Source of the DNA: G032773895 sp965248935
Lineage (GTDB): Bacteria; Pseudomonadota; Gammaproteobacteria; Pseudomonadales; Cellvibrionaceae
DNA: 64,000 nucleotides
Assembly (NCBI GenBank): GCA_965248935.1
Contig: OZ252214.1
Coordinates: forward strand, 2,542,001-2,606,000
Direction of reading: 5' to 3'
How positions within the stretch are numbered: position 1 is the stretch's first letter; each line of letters starts with the position of its first letter. A program made the position numbers and the translations under genes. The notes under the pieces are model-generated. The model was not told where the DNA came from. It worked only from the letters and a program-made list of their open reading frames with translations, and made no database searches. Shown here in pieces: positions 24,538 to 32,497 of this stretch.

Positions 24538-25684
24538 CTAATTTGTTCGGAAGAAATATTTCATATCGAATACATCGTCTCTCTTCATCATAAAATAGAC
24601 TGCTCGACCCAATTTATGAGCCAAGATGGATAACGCTTTTCCCTTGCCAAACTTCTTCGTCAATTTTGCTACATATTTTTGTGCTTGATCGTTTCCGCGT
24701 AAAAAGAGTATTCCCGCTTCAGAGAAGGCCCATTTCAAATGTGCATTTCCTATTTTAGAGCCAGAAGTTCCCGATTTTTTCCCCGCAGATTCATTTGCGC
24801 ACTTGACGAGACGAGAGTAGGAACAAAACTTTTGTACCGTTGGGAAGCGATCAACGGATAACACCTCGTACATGATCGTCAATGCTAGGATATCGCCAAT
24901 ACCCGGAACAGATTTCAAACGATACAACATACGTCCATCGTAGCCCTTAGCATGCTTGATGATATAGTTTTCTAGGGTGTGGATTTGATCGTGAAGTGCA
25001 TCCATGACTGCAATATCTGTTTCAACATTTAAACGAACGGAAGGGTTTTGAAAGTGTTCCTCAATACTCTGCCGGTTACCTTTATGTACAATATTCTTTT
25101 CAAAAGGGGTCAAATTATATTGGTAGTTGGTAATAGAAATGTGTCCTTGAATTTCACTTTTAATTCTCACTAAATGACTGCGTCTTCGCATTAAATCGCG
25201 AATTGGTCGTAGTTCAGCAGGGTATGCGTAAGCAAGGGGGAAATCGCCACCTCGCATGATACGTGCAATTTTTTCGGAATCTATTTTATCGTTTTTAGCC
25301 TTCCCTCCGTGAATACAACGCATATAAAGCGCATGACCTAAGATGAACTCGATATCTTCAGTTGCACAAAGATCCGCTAGCCAATACCAAGAAAACATAC
25401 ATTCGACGCCAACGACGATATCCTCTTTAAAGGGTTCGATAAGCTTAAGGAAAGTCTTGCCGTTAGTCGGTATGTTCTTATGAATCAATATGTTAGCATC
25501 GGAGTCAAGAATACAGATATACATCATTTTGGTGTGTAAATCGATTCCGCAATAATGTTTGTGTGATTTGGTATAAAATCTCATGTGATGGTCTCCTTCA
25601 AGGACTTTTTTTTGGCAATTTAAGTTTAGAAGGCTTCCGCAGGGTTGTCTGAGGAAGGAGGTCATCATAAGTATCAAAGTATTG
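24060..25684 (-). mobile_element. IS110/IS1111-family insertion sequence
   Basis: Defined by its DEDD transposase and long non-coding flank. Ends are approximate: family members lack simple inverted termini. On the right it meets an attC-like palindrome at 25684; on the left it follows the immunity gene and a TAAC. This fits the known habit of one IS1111 group of inserting in attC sites. Confidence 0.6.
24538..25584 (-). CDS. IS110-family transposase (DEDD recombinase)
   Basis: 348 residues from the ATG at 25584 (AAGGAG upstream), a normal family length. The RuvC-like N-terminal domain shows 'GIDLHTKMMYICILD' and 'GVECMFSWYW', then 'AKNDKIDSEKIARIM'. The C-terminal Transposase_20 part has 'LKSVPGIGDILALTI' and 'SYSRLVKCANESAGKKSG'. 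All parts are intact, so mobility is possible. Confidence 0.88.
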   Translation of the reverse strand: MRFYTKSHKHYCGIDLHTKMMYICILDSDANILIHKNIPTNGKTFLKLIEPFKEDIVVGVECMFSWYWLADLCATEDIEFILGHALYMRCIHGGKAKNDKIDSEKIARIMRGGDFPLAYAYPAELRPIRDLMRRRSHLVRIKSEIQGHISITNYQYNLTPFEKNIVHKGNRQSIEEHFQNPSVRLNVETDIAVMDALHDQIHTLENYIIKHAKGYDGRMLYRLKSVPGIGDILALTIMYEVLSVDRFPTVQKFCSYSRLVKCANESAGKKSGTSGSKIGNAHLKWAFSEAGILFLRGNDQAQKYVAKLTKKFGKGKALSILAHKLGRAVYFMMKRDDVFDMKYFFRTN

Positions 25685-25757
25685 CAGGCAGACCCACATT
25701 ACTACGCTTCTCTATGTGTGAGTCGCGTTGCTCCATTTTCACACATAGAGGCACTCG
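25684..25757 (+). other. Partial attC-like palindrome between IS1111 and IS91-like remnants
   Basis: CTCTATGTGTGA (25713) pairs with TCACACATAGAG (25739) around GTCGCGTTGCTCCATT, the inner layout of attC sites 2 and 4. Both outer cores are lost to flanking insertions. Confidence 0.5.
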
Positions 25758-25758
25758 G

Positions 25759-25824
25759 TATTGAGGACTCTAAGGAAAGTGTTGGTTAGTGTGGGTGTTT
25801 TTGCCGCGTAGCGGCTTTGTTCAA
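25759..25824 (-). mobile_element. IS91-like right-end remnant
   Basis: About 66 bp aligning to 13938-14005, ending GCGGCTTTGTTCAA and again followed by CAAG of an attC. The rest of this copy is missing. Confidence 0.7.
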
Positions 25825-25923
25825 CAAGAAAAATCACCGGACTTGGTAAAACTGTCACCTTTTTTGCAAAAAAAACGCAAAAAAGCCGCCAGCTTCACCA
25901 ATCCGGTGTTTAAGGCGTTAGGT
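25825..25923 (+). other. attC site 8 (left core removed by IS91-like insertion)
   Basis: Starts CAAGAAAAATCACCGG after the IS91-like end; CACCGGACTTGG pairs with CCAATCCGGTG; ends GCGTTAGGT at 25917. Confidence 0.7.
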
Positions 25924-25965
25924 CGCATAATTTGGATAGGTAGAAATCAATGAGAAAACCAACCT

Positions 25966-27117
25966 ATGTCTAATATAGAAGAAGCTTTACATCGTATTCA
26001 GGAGAACAAACAGAGTTCTGATCCCAGCCTAGATCTAAAAAATCTCGCTCTGAGAAAAATTCCAGAAGCTGTGTTCCAGCTCACACACCTTCGTAAACTT
26101 TCGCTCACGAACAACGCTCTAGAAACACTCGATCAACGCATTCTCGACCTACCTAGCCTTAAGGTTCTCGGTCTGAATTACAACAGGCTGTCGATTTTGC
26201 CACCGTGGGTAGGGGAACTGAAATCTCTTAGCAGCCTTGACTGTTGGAATAATAAAATTAGGGCGATCCCATCTGAGCTTGGAAAGATGGAACACCTAGA
26301 ATATCTGACACTTGGGTTTAACGAACTACAATCGATTCCGAGAGATTTGTTCGTTTTTCTTTCACGGCTTAAGGCCCTAGACCTTCAGAGTAATCCCTTC
26401 GAAGATATGCCAGCGATTCGTGACATGGAGATCTTTGATTTGATGTCTTATTTTCGCAGTGAAACCGCCCATTATAGTTTTATTGAAGTGCCCAAAGAAC
26501 TTTCCACTGTATGTCAACAATTCCTTGATTTCTTTCCAGAATACATCGAGCGCGCGACGGGGAATGAAATCACATTAGATATCACACGGACGAGAAGCGG
26601 ACTTAAACTTGTCACATACGAGACTTCTGGGTTTGATATTGATGAAATTAATCGACAGTTCAAGCAATATATGCAGTCACTTTCTCCCTCAACTAACAAC
26701 TCGCTTGTTCATACGCCTGACAGTAATGTCGAAACTAGATTACTGGAGCTCCAATTAAAACTCCAAAAGCAGCATTTCGAGAGTCAATTAGAGATTCTTA
26801 AATTTGAAAAACAGTATTTGCAAGAACTTGTCGGGAAATTTTTGGACATACCAGAAATATGGGCAAAAAACCAGACTCCTGTCCATCTTACCGTCCAATC
26901 CTCTCAACATAAGGAGATTGAAGATTTTTTACAACAACTTCAGGCTCATGTTTCAGGGAATAGCGAAGCAGAGTCTTTGTACGACGAGCTATCCAAGGAA
27001 GTGAGGAGCAAGGATTTTGATAGGGATCGAATTAAGAAAATCTGGAATCAGTTGTGCGAAAAAGTTCCCAAGGTTGTGTCTTTCTTAGAAAGTGTTATAA
27101 AATTATTTGGATTATAA
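25966..27117 (+). CDS. Leucine-rich-repeat cassette protein
   Basis: 383 residues. Residues 20-150 hold about five LRRs of the 'L..L.L..N.L..LP' kind. Residues 180-230 form a separate domain, 255-290 a likely coiled coil ('LLELQLKLQKQHFESQLEILKFEKQ'), and the end is a small helical domain ('LYDELSKEVRSKDF ... WNQLCEKVPKVVSFLESV') seen at the tail of some bacterial conflict proteins. Flanked by attC sites on both sides. Recognition or defence is possible; function unknown. Confidence 0.55.
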   Translation: MSNIEEALHRIQENKQSSDPSLDLKNLALRKIPEAVFQLTHLRKLSLTNNALETLDQRILDLPSLKVLGLNYNRLSILPPWVGELKSLSSLDCWNNKIRAIPSELGKMEHLEYLTLGFNELQSIPRDLFVFLSRLKALDLQSNPFEDMPAIRDMEIFDLMSYFRSETAHYSFIEVPKELSTVCQQFLDFFPEYIERATGNEITLDITRTRSGLKLVTYETSGFDIDEINRQFKQYMQSLSPSTNNSLVHTPDSNVETRLLELQLKLQKQHFESQLEILKFEKQYLQELVGKFLDIPEIWAKNQTPVHLTVQSSQHKEIEDFLQQLQAHVSGNSEAESLYDELSKEVRSKDFDRDRIKKIWNQLCEKVPKVVSFLESVIKLFGL

Positions 27118-27153
27118 TGTTAAAACATACATATTTTCTGTCGACAGACCTAA

Positions 27154-27640
27154 CGAATAAGGATAAATAGCGTGCAACCGCTATTGATCCGTCTTGTTGG
27201 ACAAGTCCGGTATTCTAATCGCTGGTGCTTTCTTTATTAGGGAATAAATAATTGGCGGGTTATTTTGTCAAAGATCGATATTTTATATCGATCAATTTTT
27301 GATATTACTTTTCGGGCGGCTAACTTTAATTTGTTGCTATCTGTTTTCCTGAATTTAGTTTCTCTTTCTTAATATATAGCACAAACACAAAATTCATTCG
27401 TGTTGGAATCTTGGTTTTATTACCAATGATCGCTTCCCCAATATTGTTAATGTCTAAGTGCCCTTTTTATGACGGGGCAGCAGTGTCTATAGACGAAGGA
27501 TAAAAACGAAACTGCATTGGGGTCGGTTTTGGTCGCACGAGTTCAATACTCACTTCTGTCTTGCATTCAAAGCACATCATCTTCTTTTTAGTCTCCCCCG
27601 TATTTTTTTGTTTCACGTGTAATATGTTCTGTATTCTTTA
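27154..27640 (-). mobile_element. IS91-like left-end remnant with transposase fragment
   Basis: About 487 bp matching 11597-12084 at high identity, starting CGAATAAGG after CCTAA of an attC. It includes the last ~58 codons of the transposase gene (minus strand, stop at 27467), which breaks off at 27641. The other 1.9 kb of the element is gone, replaced by an unrelated gene fragment. Confidence 0.75.
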
Positions 27641-27924
27641 AATCTCTGGGGGCACAAGACTCAGATGTGCCTAAAGTTCGAGACTGGCATCACATCACAT
27701 GGAACAATTGTCTTGTAGAGAATAGTTCAACAAAAGGTAAAAATGTATATATGCCTACTTTTGGTCATGGTTCGATGAGCAGCTTATCCGTTGTTGATGA
27801 TGCCATGGAAACACAATTTACTAATCTAGGATTTACAGTTCATCGATTAGCCGATTGTAATAAGCTTGCTGAGGCAATGGGAGTTGTCCATTGTATATCC
27901 AAGTTTATTGATAGAGGAGATTAA
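27641..27924 (+). pseudogene. C-terminal fragment of a deiminase-like (PAD family) protein
   Basis: About 94 codons open from the IS91-like junction; an ATG-like start (27667) may be accidental. 'WNNCLVENSS', 'VYMPTFGH' and 'AMGVVHCISKF' resemble the end of peptidylarginine/agmatine deiminases, where the Cys after 'G..H' is catalytic. The front, with the other active-site residues, is missing, so it is inactive. Confidence 0.45.
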
Positions 27925-27952
27925 TAAAGGATTGATAACTTTATATAAATCG

Positions 27953-27976
27953 CCCTAACAAGCGCCTGCGGGCGTT
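27953..27976 (+). other. Minimal attC (about 24 bp), followed by MITE copy 3
   Basis: CCCTAACAAGCGCCTGCGGGCGTT: R''-like and R'-like cores are separated by a ten-base hairpin (GCGCC-TGC-GGGC). Much shorter than other attC sites here; probably collapsed by deletion. Confidence 0.5.
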
Positions 27977-28140
27977 CAGGCTGTAGAAAAATTAAAAATG
28001 AAAAAATTAATTATACACAGAGCGGCTTCAAATGAAATTTGAAGTCATTAGAGGCTCAGAGTTAAAAAATGAACCTATTTAGAGTCCGAAAATCAATCAA
28101 TTTTAGGCGTGTAAAAATAAATTTAATTTTTCTACACTCT
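27977..28140. mobile_element. MITE copy 3, IS1182-like ends
   Basis: 164 bp, nearly identical to copy 2. The right terminus is mutated (CTACACTCT instead of CTACAGCCT) and the flank reads CATT instead of CGTT, so it may no longer be mobilised. Confidence 0.75.
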
Positions 28141-28142
28141 CA

Positions 28143-28497
28143 TTAACAGCTAAAGAACTAAAACGGTTTTGAAATTGTGAAAGTACATTTGCAACCGTCG
28201 AAAGCACTGTACAATTTATTACCGAGAAGTACACACTACTTCGCAAGCTCAGCAATGTGTAGTAGGGGGTTCTTAATAAGGTTGGGTAAGGTTCTTATCA
28301 AGGCGGCTTAGTCCGCTTACAATCGAGTTGAGTAGTAAAGGCAACGAAAGTATCCTATTCTAAGGGCGCACCAAGCCTTCGGAGGGAACTGGGAATTGCA
28401 TTCCTTTTTCCAAATCCTAAAAAGAACCGTATAATTGCAGGTAATTACCGTTAGCTATGCATCGCGCTGCAGTTAACAAGTGGCAGCAAACTGAAAA
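28143..28497 (+). repeat. 355-bp ORF-less repeat, copy B
   Basis: Colinear with 10535-10889 from TTAACAGC to CTGAAAA with a few substitutions. Identity ends inside the attC, after which the two loci differ. The copies lie 17.6 kb apart in the same orientation. Confidence 0.7.
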
Positions 28498-28571
28498 GAG
28501 ATCTGACCCGATAATGCAAAAAGCGCAAAAAAGCCGCCAACTTCACCACCCCGGTGTTTGAGGCGTTATAA
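28471..28571 (+). other. attC site 9 (hybrid)
   Basis: Left half AGTTAACAAGTGGCAGCAAACTGAAAA matches attC 1; right half AAAAAAGCCGCCAACTTCACCACCCCGGTGTTTGAGGCGTTATAA resembles attC 8. The two halves do not pair well, which suggests a recombinant, perhaps inactive, site. Confidence 0.55.
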
Positions 28572-28589
28572 CTTAATAGAGGAAGAGCT

Positions 28590-29042
28590 ATGAGTCACAC
28601 TATAGTTGAAATGTATGTAAAAGTTGTTCCCGTGAATTTATACCGAAGTGGTGCAAAAAACAGCCCTCAGTTACATAAACTTCGGACAATGCCTCCAAGA
28701 ACTTTGGAACAGAGTTTTGATATTCAAATATATAAGAAAAATGGAATGGAATATGTTTCTAAGGATACTGGGGGGATATCTACCTTTGATAGGGAAAAAA
28801 CAGGATTTGGAGGGTTTTGGTGGAAAATTCCTAAAGGAACTAAAATTCCACCTGGGTTGCGAGTGAGTATGGATTTTAATCCTAAGCCTTCAGCTAATCC
28901 AACACACTATACAATTAGGCCATTATTTGATATGCCGTTAGCACAGTATATTTCCTTGCTTGAAGAGCTAGCATTATCTGCTGAAAGAATGTTTGAGATT
29001 AAGAGCAAAAATAGCAGAGGGGGAAATAGAAATGGAGCTTGA
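28590..29042 (+). CDS. Tse2-like ADP-ribosyltransferase-fold toxin
   Basis: 150 residues, close to the 158 of Pseudomonas Tse2, a T6SS effector with an ADP-ribosyltransferase-like fold that arrests growth from the cytosol. Shared pattern in order: 'NLYRSG' near residue 16, 'DTGGISTFDREKTG' near 62, 'IPKGTKIPPGLRV' near 82, 'THYTIRPLFDMPL' near 104. No signal peptide. A 63-residue gene overlaps its end. Good GAGGAAGAG before the ATG. Confidence 0.75.
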   Translation: MSHTIVEMYVKVVPVNLYRSGAKNSPQLHKLRTMPPRTLEQSFDIQIYKKNGMEYVSKDTGGISTFDREKTGFGGFWWKIPKGTKIPPGLRVSMDFNPKPSANPTHYTIRPLFDMPLAQYISLLEELALSAERMFEIKSKNSRGGNRNGA

Positions 29043-29223
29043 AGCTAAAGAACATAGATTTGTAATACTTGGATTAAAAAAGTTACTTGAAGAAACCGTG
29101 AGTAAAATGGAAGGTTTGAGTGATGAAGATGATGAGCGTATCTACTTGTCTAATGATGCAATGCTTATAGATACTATGATTAATGGTTTTGAAGAAGAAT
29201 ATAAACAAAGATATGAAAGGTAA
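29032..29223 (+). CDS. Putative Tse2-partner immunity protein
   Basis: 63 residues from the ATG at 29032 (AGAGGGGG upstream), overlapping the toxin by 11 bases. Acidic and all-helical ('RFVILGLKKLLEETVSKMEGL'), the size of Tsi2. Similar to the orphan gene at 15774. Position and acidity both fit an immunity protein that binds the basic toxin. Confidence 0.65.
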   Translation: MELEAKEHRFVILGLKKLLEETVSKMEGLSDEDDERIYLSNDAMLIDTMINGFEEEYKQRYER

Positions 29224-29231
29224 GAGTTATA

Positions 29232-29560
29232 ACAGACCCTGTAAATAATTCTGTGTAACTGCCTTGTTTAAATATAATCACTCAATCGGTCGTCAAACTC
29301 AATCATAAAATGATTTAAGGCCGCTTTCCAATTCCTAATGAGCATCGTACCCAAAGCATTTCATGGGGCAGGCTCTCCATTTCTTTGACGCATCCATAAT
29401 AGCTAAATAAATAACCTTTTTAGCAGAATCATCCGTCGGAAACAGCTTTCGCTTTTTGATAGCTTTACGAATGACACTGTTGAGCGATTCGATTGGCGTA
29501 ATAAAGCCCATGTCTGCGCCCATTACACATATTCTCGCCCTATAATACATACGTTCTTTT
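29232..29560 (-). pseudogene. IS256-family transposase remnant with terminal repeat
   Basis: On the minus strand 'IESLNSVIRKAIKKRKLFPTDDSA' and 'VIYLAIMDASKKW' are the C-terminal hallmark of IS256 (mutator) transposases; a frameshift and the loss of the front make it dead. GACCCTGTAAATAATTCTGTGTAACTG at 29234 is a typical IS256-type end. It marks the border between the cassette array and the next operon. Confidence 0.75.
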
Positions 29561-29629
29561 GACCACTGCCAATTGCCAAGCGTATACGCTATCTAAAAGC
29601 GCAGTGAATTACTCATTAAGGAGACGTTT

Positions 29630-30433
29630 ATGCAAACAAATAATTATTTTTTGGCCGTCGGTGAAGCGGGTTTAGAGAGGATGAAAACTCTTAATACGTT
29701 ATACAACCCAAGCGCTGAGGCATTTATAGAAAAATGTATCGATTTGGAAGGTAAGCGAGTATTGGATATTGGTGCCGGCATAGGTGAACTATCTGCTTGG
29801 TTTGCTACACAGACGGGCGGCAATGGTCAGGTTATTGGTATCGATCAATCGGCGGAGCAAGTCGAGTTAGCAAATGGACTTAAAGACTCTGCACTGGAGC
29901 ATCTATCCTTTATTGATGCAAGTTCCAATTTGCATACTGAAACCGGCCAAAAATTTGATTTAGTCCACGCACGATGGTTGCTGCTGCATTCCCTTCAACC
30001 GGAACAAATGATTGCCGACATGAAATCATTATTGTCCGACGGAGGTAAACTCGTTTTACAAGACTGTGTTACTAGCTCCGCTTTTTGTACGCCCCATTCA
30101 GAAGCCTTCGAAAAATTTATTGATGGTTGGGTAAAAGTCAGCCACAATAAAAAGATCAACCATCTCGTTGGCGATAACCTTGTTGCATTACTGACAGAAC
30201 AAAATATGAAGGTGCAGCACTATGAGGTATTTCAACCATTACTCTTGAGTGACGCAGAACGCGCATTACCCCGCTTGTCACTAAAGGAAACCCAAGACGT
30301 TCATATTGACAGCCAAGTCTACCAACCAGAACAAATAAATAGCCTTCTCAATGAGTTGAAGGAGATTGAAACAGGTGATTACAGCATTGGCTTTGTGCGT
30401 AACGTTATGGTTTGCGCTACCTGCGCAAAATAA
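29630..30433 (+). CDS. Class I SAM-dependent methyltransferase
   Basis: 267 residues, AAGGAGACG before the ATG. Motif I 'VLDIGAGIGELSAWFA' near residue 42, then 'VIGIDQSAEQVELAN' and 'FDLVHARWLLLH'. Small-molecule methyltransferases of the UbiE/UbiG kind look like this. It opens an eight-gene operon and most likely methylates an intermediate of that pathway; the substrate is not evident. Confidence 0.8.
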   Translation: MQTNNYFLAVGEAGLERMKTLNTLYNPSAEAFIEKCIDLEGKRVLDIGAGIGELSAWFATQTGGNGQVIGIDQSAEQVELANGLKDSALEHLSFIDASSNLHTETGQKFDLVHARWLLLHSLQPEQMIADMKSLLSDGGKLVLQDCVTSSAFCTPHSEAFEKFIDGWVKVSHNKKINHLVGDNLVALLTEQNMKVQHYEVFQPLLLSDAERALPRLSLKETQDVHIDSQVYQPEQINSLLNELKEIETGDYSIGFVRNVMVCATCAK

Positions 30434-30451
30434 CAAACTATTGGATAGTGT

Positions 30452-31747
30452 ATGACCGACAATCTTGCTGTATTAAAGGACTCACATATAGCATCTCGTG
30501 AAACTAGCTTGTCGGTATTACCGGAACAGCTTGAATCTAATGTCCGTTCGTATTGCCGGTCTTTTCCGGTAACTTTTGCGAGCGCGCAGGGTGCGGAGAT
30601 CATTGATGTTAACGGGCTGAGTTATATCGACTTTTTTTGCGGAGCGGGTTCATTAAATTATGGACACAATCCGCAAGATATGAAAAATGCCGTAATTGCG
30701 TATATACAGCGCAATGGTATTGTGCAGAGTTTGGACCTGTCAACGGAATCAAAAACGGCATTTATGGAAGATTTTTACCGAATTATTTTAGAACCGCGAA
30801 AATTAAATTATCGTATTCAGTTTACCGGGCCGACCGGAACTAATGGAGTTGAAGCTGCGCTTAAGTTAGCGCAAAAAGTTACTCAACGCACCGGGTTAGT
30901 CAGTTTTAATGGTGCATTTCACGGGCTCAGTTTGGGCGCATTACACGTGACCTCAAACCGTTTCTTTCATGACCCGGCCTATCCCCGTCCACAACACGTC
31001 ACTATGTTGCCAAAGTTTGGCGATAGCGAATCACTTGCTCTATTGGCTGATCAATTCGCTGCTGCCAAAAACACTCAATCACTCCCCGCCGCAGTTATTA
31101 TTGAAACAATACAGGCGGAAGGCGGAGTGAATATCGCGCCCACCTCATGGCTAATCTCACTTGCACAATTGTGTCAGCAATTTGGGGTACTGCTAATCGT
31201 CGATGATATCCAGGTTGGGGTTGGTAGAACAGGTCGGTTTTTTAGTTTTGAAGAAAGCGGCATTCAACCCGATATCGTCGTCTTATCAAAATCACTTAGC
31301 GGCTTTGGCTTACCCATGACCGCAGTATTATTTAAACCCGAGTTGGATGCTTGGTTGCCTGGCGAACACTCAGGTACATTTCGTGGTAATGGTTTCTCTT
31401 TCACTACTGCGCGGCTTGCTTTGCATTACTGGCAAACTCCCCGTTTCAGCCAGGATATTGTGGATAAAGGTCAAATAATTTTTTCCAGGCTGACAAACAT
31501 AAGTCGATGTTTCCCGGAATTGAATGGGCAAGTGCGCGGCGTTGGTATGATTAATGGGCTGGAAGTCAATACGCAAAAACTGGCTGGCGCTATCCAGCGC
31601 GAAGCATTTAAGCAACGGTTAATACTTGAAACCTGTGGCCCTGAAGGGCGTATATTAAAATTGATGCCTCCGCTGGTCATTGAAAAACCGTTAATTCATA
31701 AGGCATTAGATCGGCTGCACAATACTATACAGGAGGTACTAAAATGA
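30452..31747 (+). CDS. Diaminobutyrate-2-oxoglutarate aminotransferase (EctB-like)
   Basis: 431 residues, class III PLP aminotransferase that makes L-2,4-diaminobutyrate from aspartate semialdehyde. Diagnostic parts are 'FFCGAGSLNYGHNP' near residue 61, 'FTGPTGTNGVEAALKLAQ' near 128, 'DDIQVGVGRTG' near 251 and 'VLSKSLSGFGLPM' with the PLP lysine, then 'PGEHSGTFRGN'. There is no ectA or ectC nearby, so the product is a building block rather than ectoine. Overlaps the next gene as ATGA. Confidence 0.85.
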   Translation: MTDNLAVLKDSHIASRETSLSVLPEQLESNVRSYCRSFPVTFASAQGAEIIDVNGLSYIDFFCGAGSLNYGHNPQDMKNAVIAYIQRNGIVQSLDLSTESKTAFMEDFYRIILEPRKLNYRIQFTGPTGTNGVEAALKLAQKVTQRTGLVSFNGAFHGLSLGALHVTSNRFFHDPAYPRPQHVTMLPKFGDSESLALLADQFAAAKNTQSLPAAVIIETIQAEGGVNIAPTSWLISLAQLCQQFGVLLIVDDIQVGVGRTGRFFSFEESGIQPDIVVLSKSLSGFGLPMTAVLFKPELDAWLPGEHSGTFRGNGFSFTTARLALHYWQTPRFSQDIVDKGQIIFSRLTNISRCFPELNGQVRGVGMINGLEVNTQKLAGAIQREAFKQRLILETCGPEGRILKLMPPLVIEKPLIHKALDRLHNTIQEVLK

Positions 31748-32409
31748 TTATTGCGTTAATTGGTATTGATGGCTCAGGCAAGACTACCCTAGGCAGTTTA
31801 TTGGAGCAGCGCCTGCCCGATTTTGTTCGGCGTAGCCACGCTGATATTACAGTGAAATATTCAAAATTAGTCAGTGATGACAACCACTCTGTTAAGTACT
31901 TTAAGTTGATGTTAGATACTGACCCCAGTTTCGACAGCAAGTGTCAAAATTATATATTTGCCTTTGAACGTTACCGTACCGCCAAAGAAACACTCGAACC
32001 TCTATCCGAAAAATACGATATTGTTGTATTGGATCGCTATGCTCATTGTGATATTGCATTTTGCCGAGGGCGAGGAATAGAACATAAAATGTTTTATCAA
32101 TTACTAGAGCGTATCCCCAAGCCGGATTTAGGGTTTGTGATTGATGTGCCAGTCGAAACTGCTATGAGTAGAATTAAACAACGGGGAAATGAAATATGGA
32201 CACACCAGGAGAATGTTAAGCTTCTTTCGCGCGCTCGGATAGAGTACTTACGATTGGCAGACGAATTTGGTTTTCGAGTAGTTGATGGTTGCGCACCCAT
32301 TGCAACTGTCCTAGAAAATATTATGCAGCACATACATAGCGCACTATTAGAAAACCCAAGTTGTGATATCGTGAAATCAACTCCCTTATTTGATAAGGTT
32401 AGCCCTTAA
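31744..32409 (+). CDS. Thymidylate-kinase-like P-loop kinase
   Basis: 221 residues. P-loop 'ALIGIDGSGKTTLGSLL' at residue 4, 'DRYAHCDIAF' DR(Y) motif near 99 and a lid with several arginines ('RIKQRGNEIW'). dTMP kinases phosphorylate a nucleotide monophosphate; in this operon it may act on a pathway intermediate instead. The core tmk gene is normally beside holB, not here. Confidence 0.7.
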   Translation: MIIALIGIDGSGKTTLGSLLEQRLPDFVRRSHADITVKYSKLVSDDNHSVKYFKLMLDTDPSFDSKCQNYIFAFERYRTAKETLEPLSEKYDIVVLDRYAHCDIAFCRGRGIEHKMFYQLLERIPKPDLGFVIDVPVETAMSRIKQRGNEIWTHQENVKLLSRARIEYLRLADEFGFRVVDGCAPIATVLENIMQHIHSALLENPSCDIVKSTPLFDKVSP

Positions 32410-32497
32410 TAATTTTTGGGCAATCTTTAGGGGTGCCCTTAATACTTTCCCTTGTTTTAAATATTTTCCCAAATGGGCCAAATGCCCACAATAATTT

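Noticed and set aside
30452..31747. Ectoine biosynthesis locus
   Set aside because: The aminotransferase is EctB-like, but ectA, ectC and ectD are absent; the neighbours point to another product.
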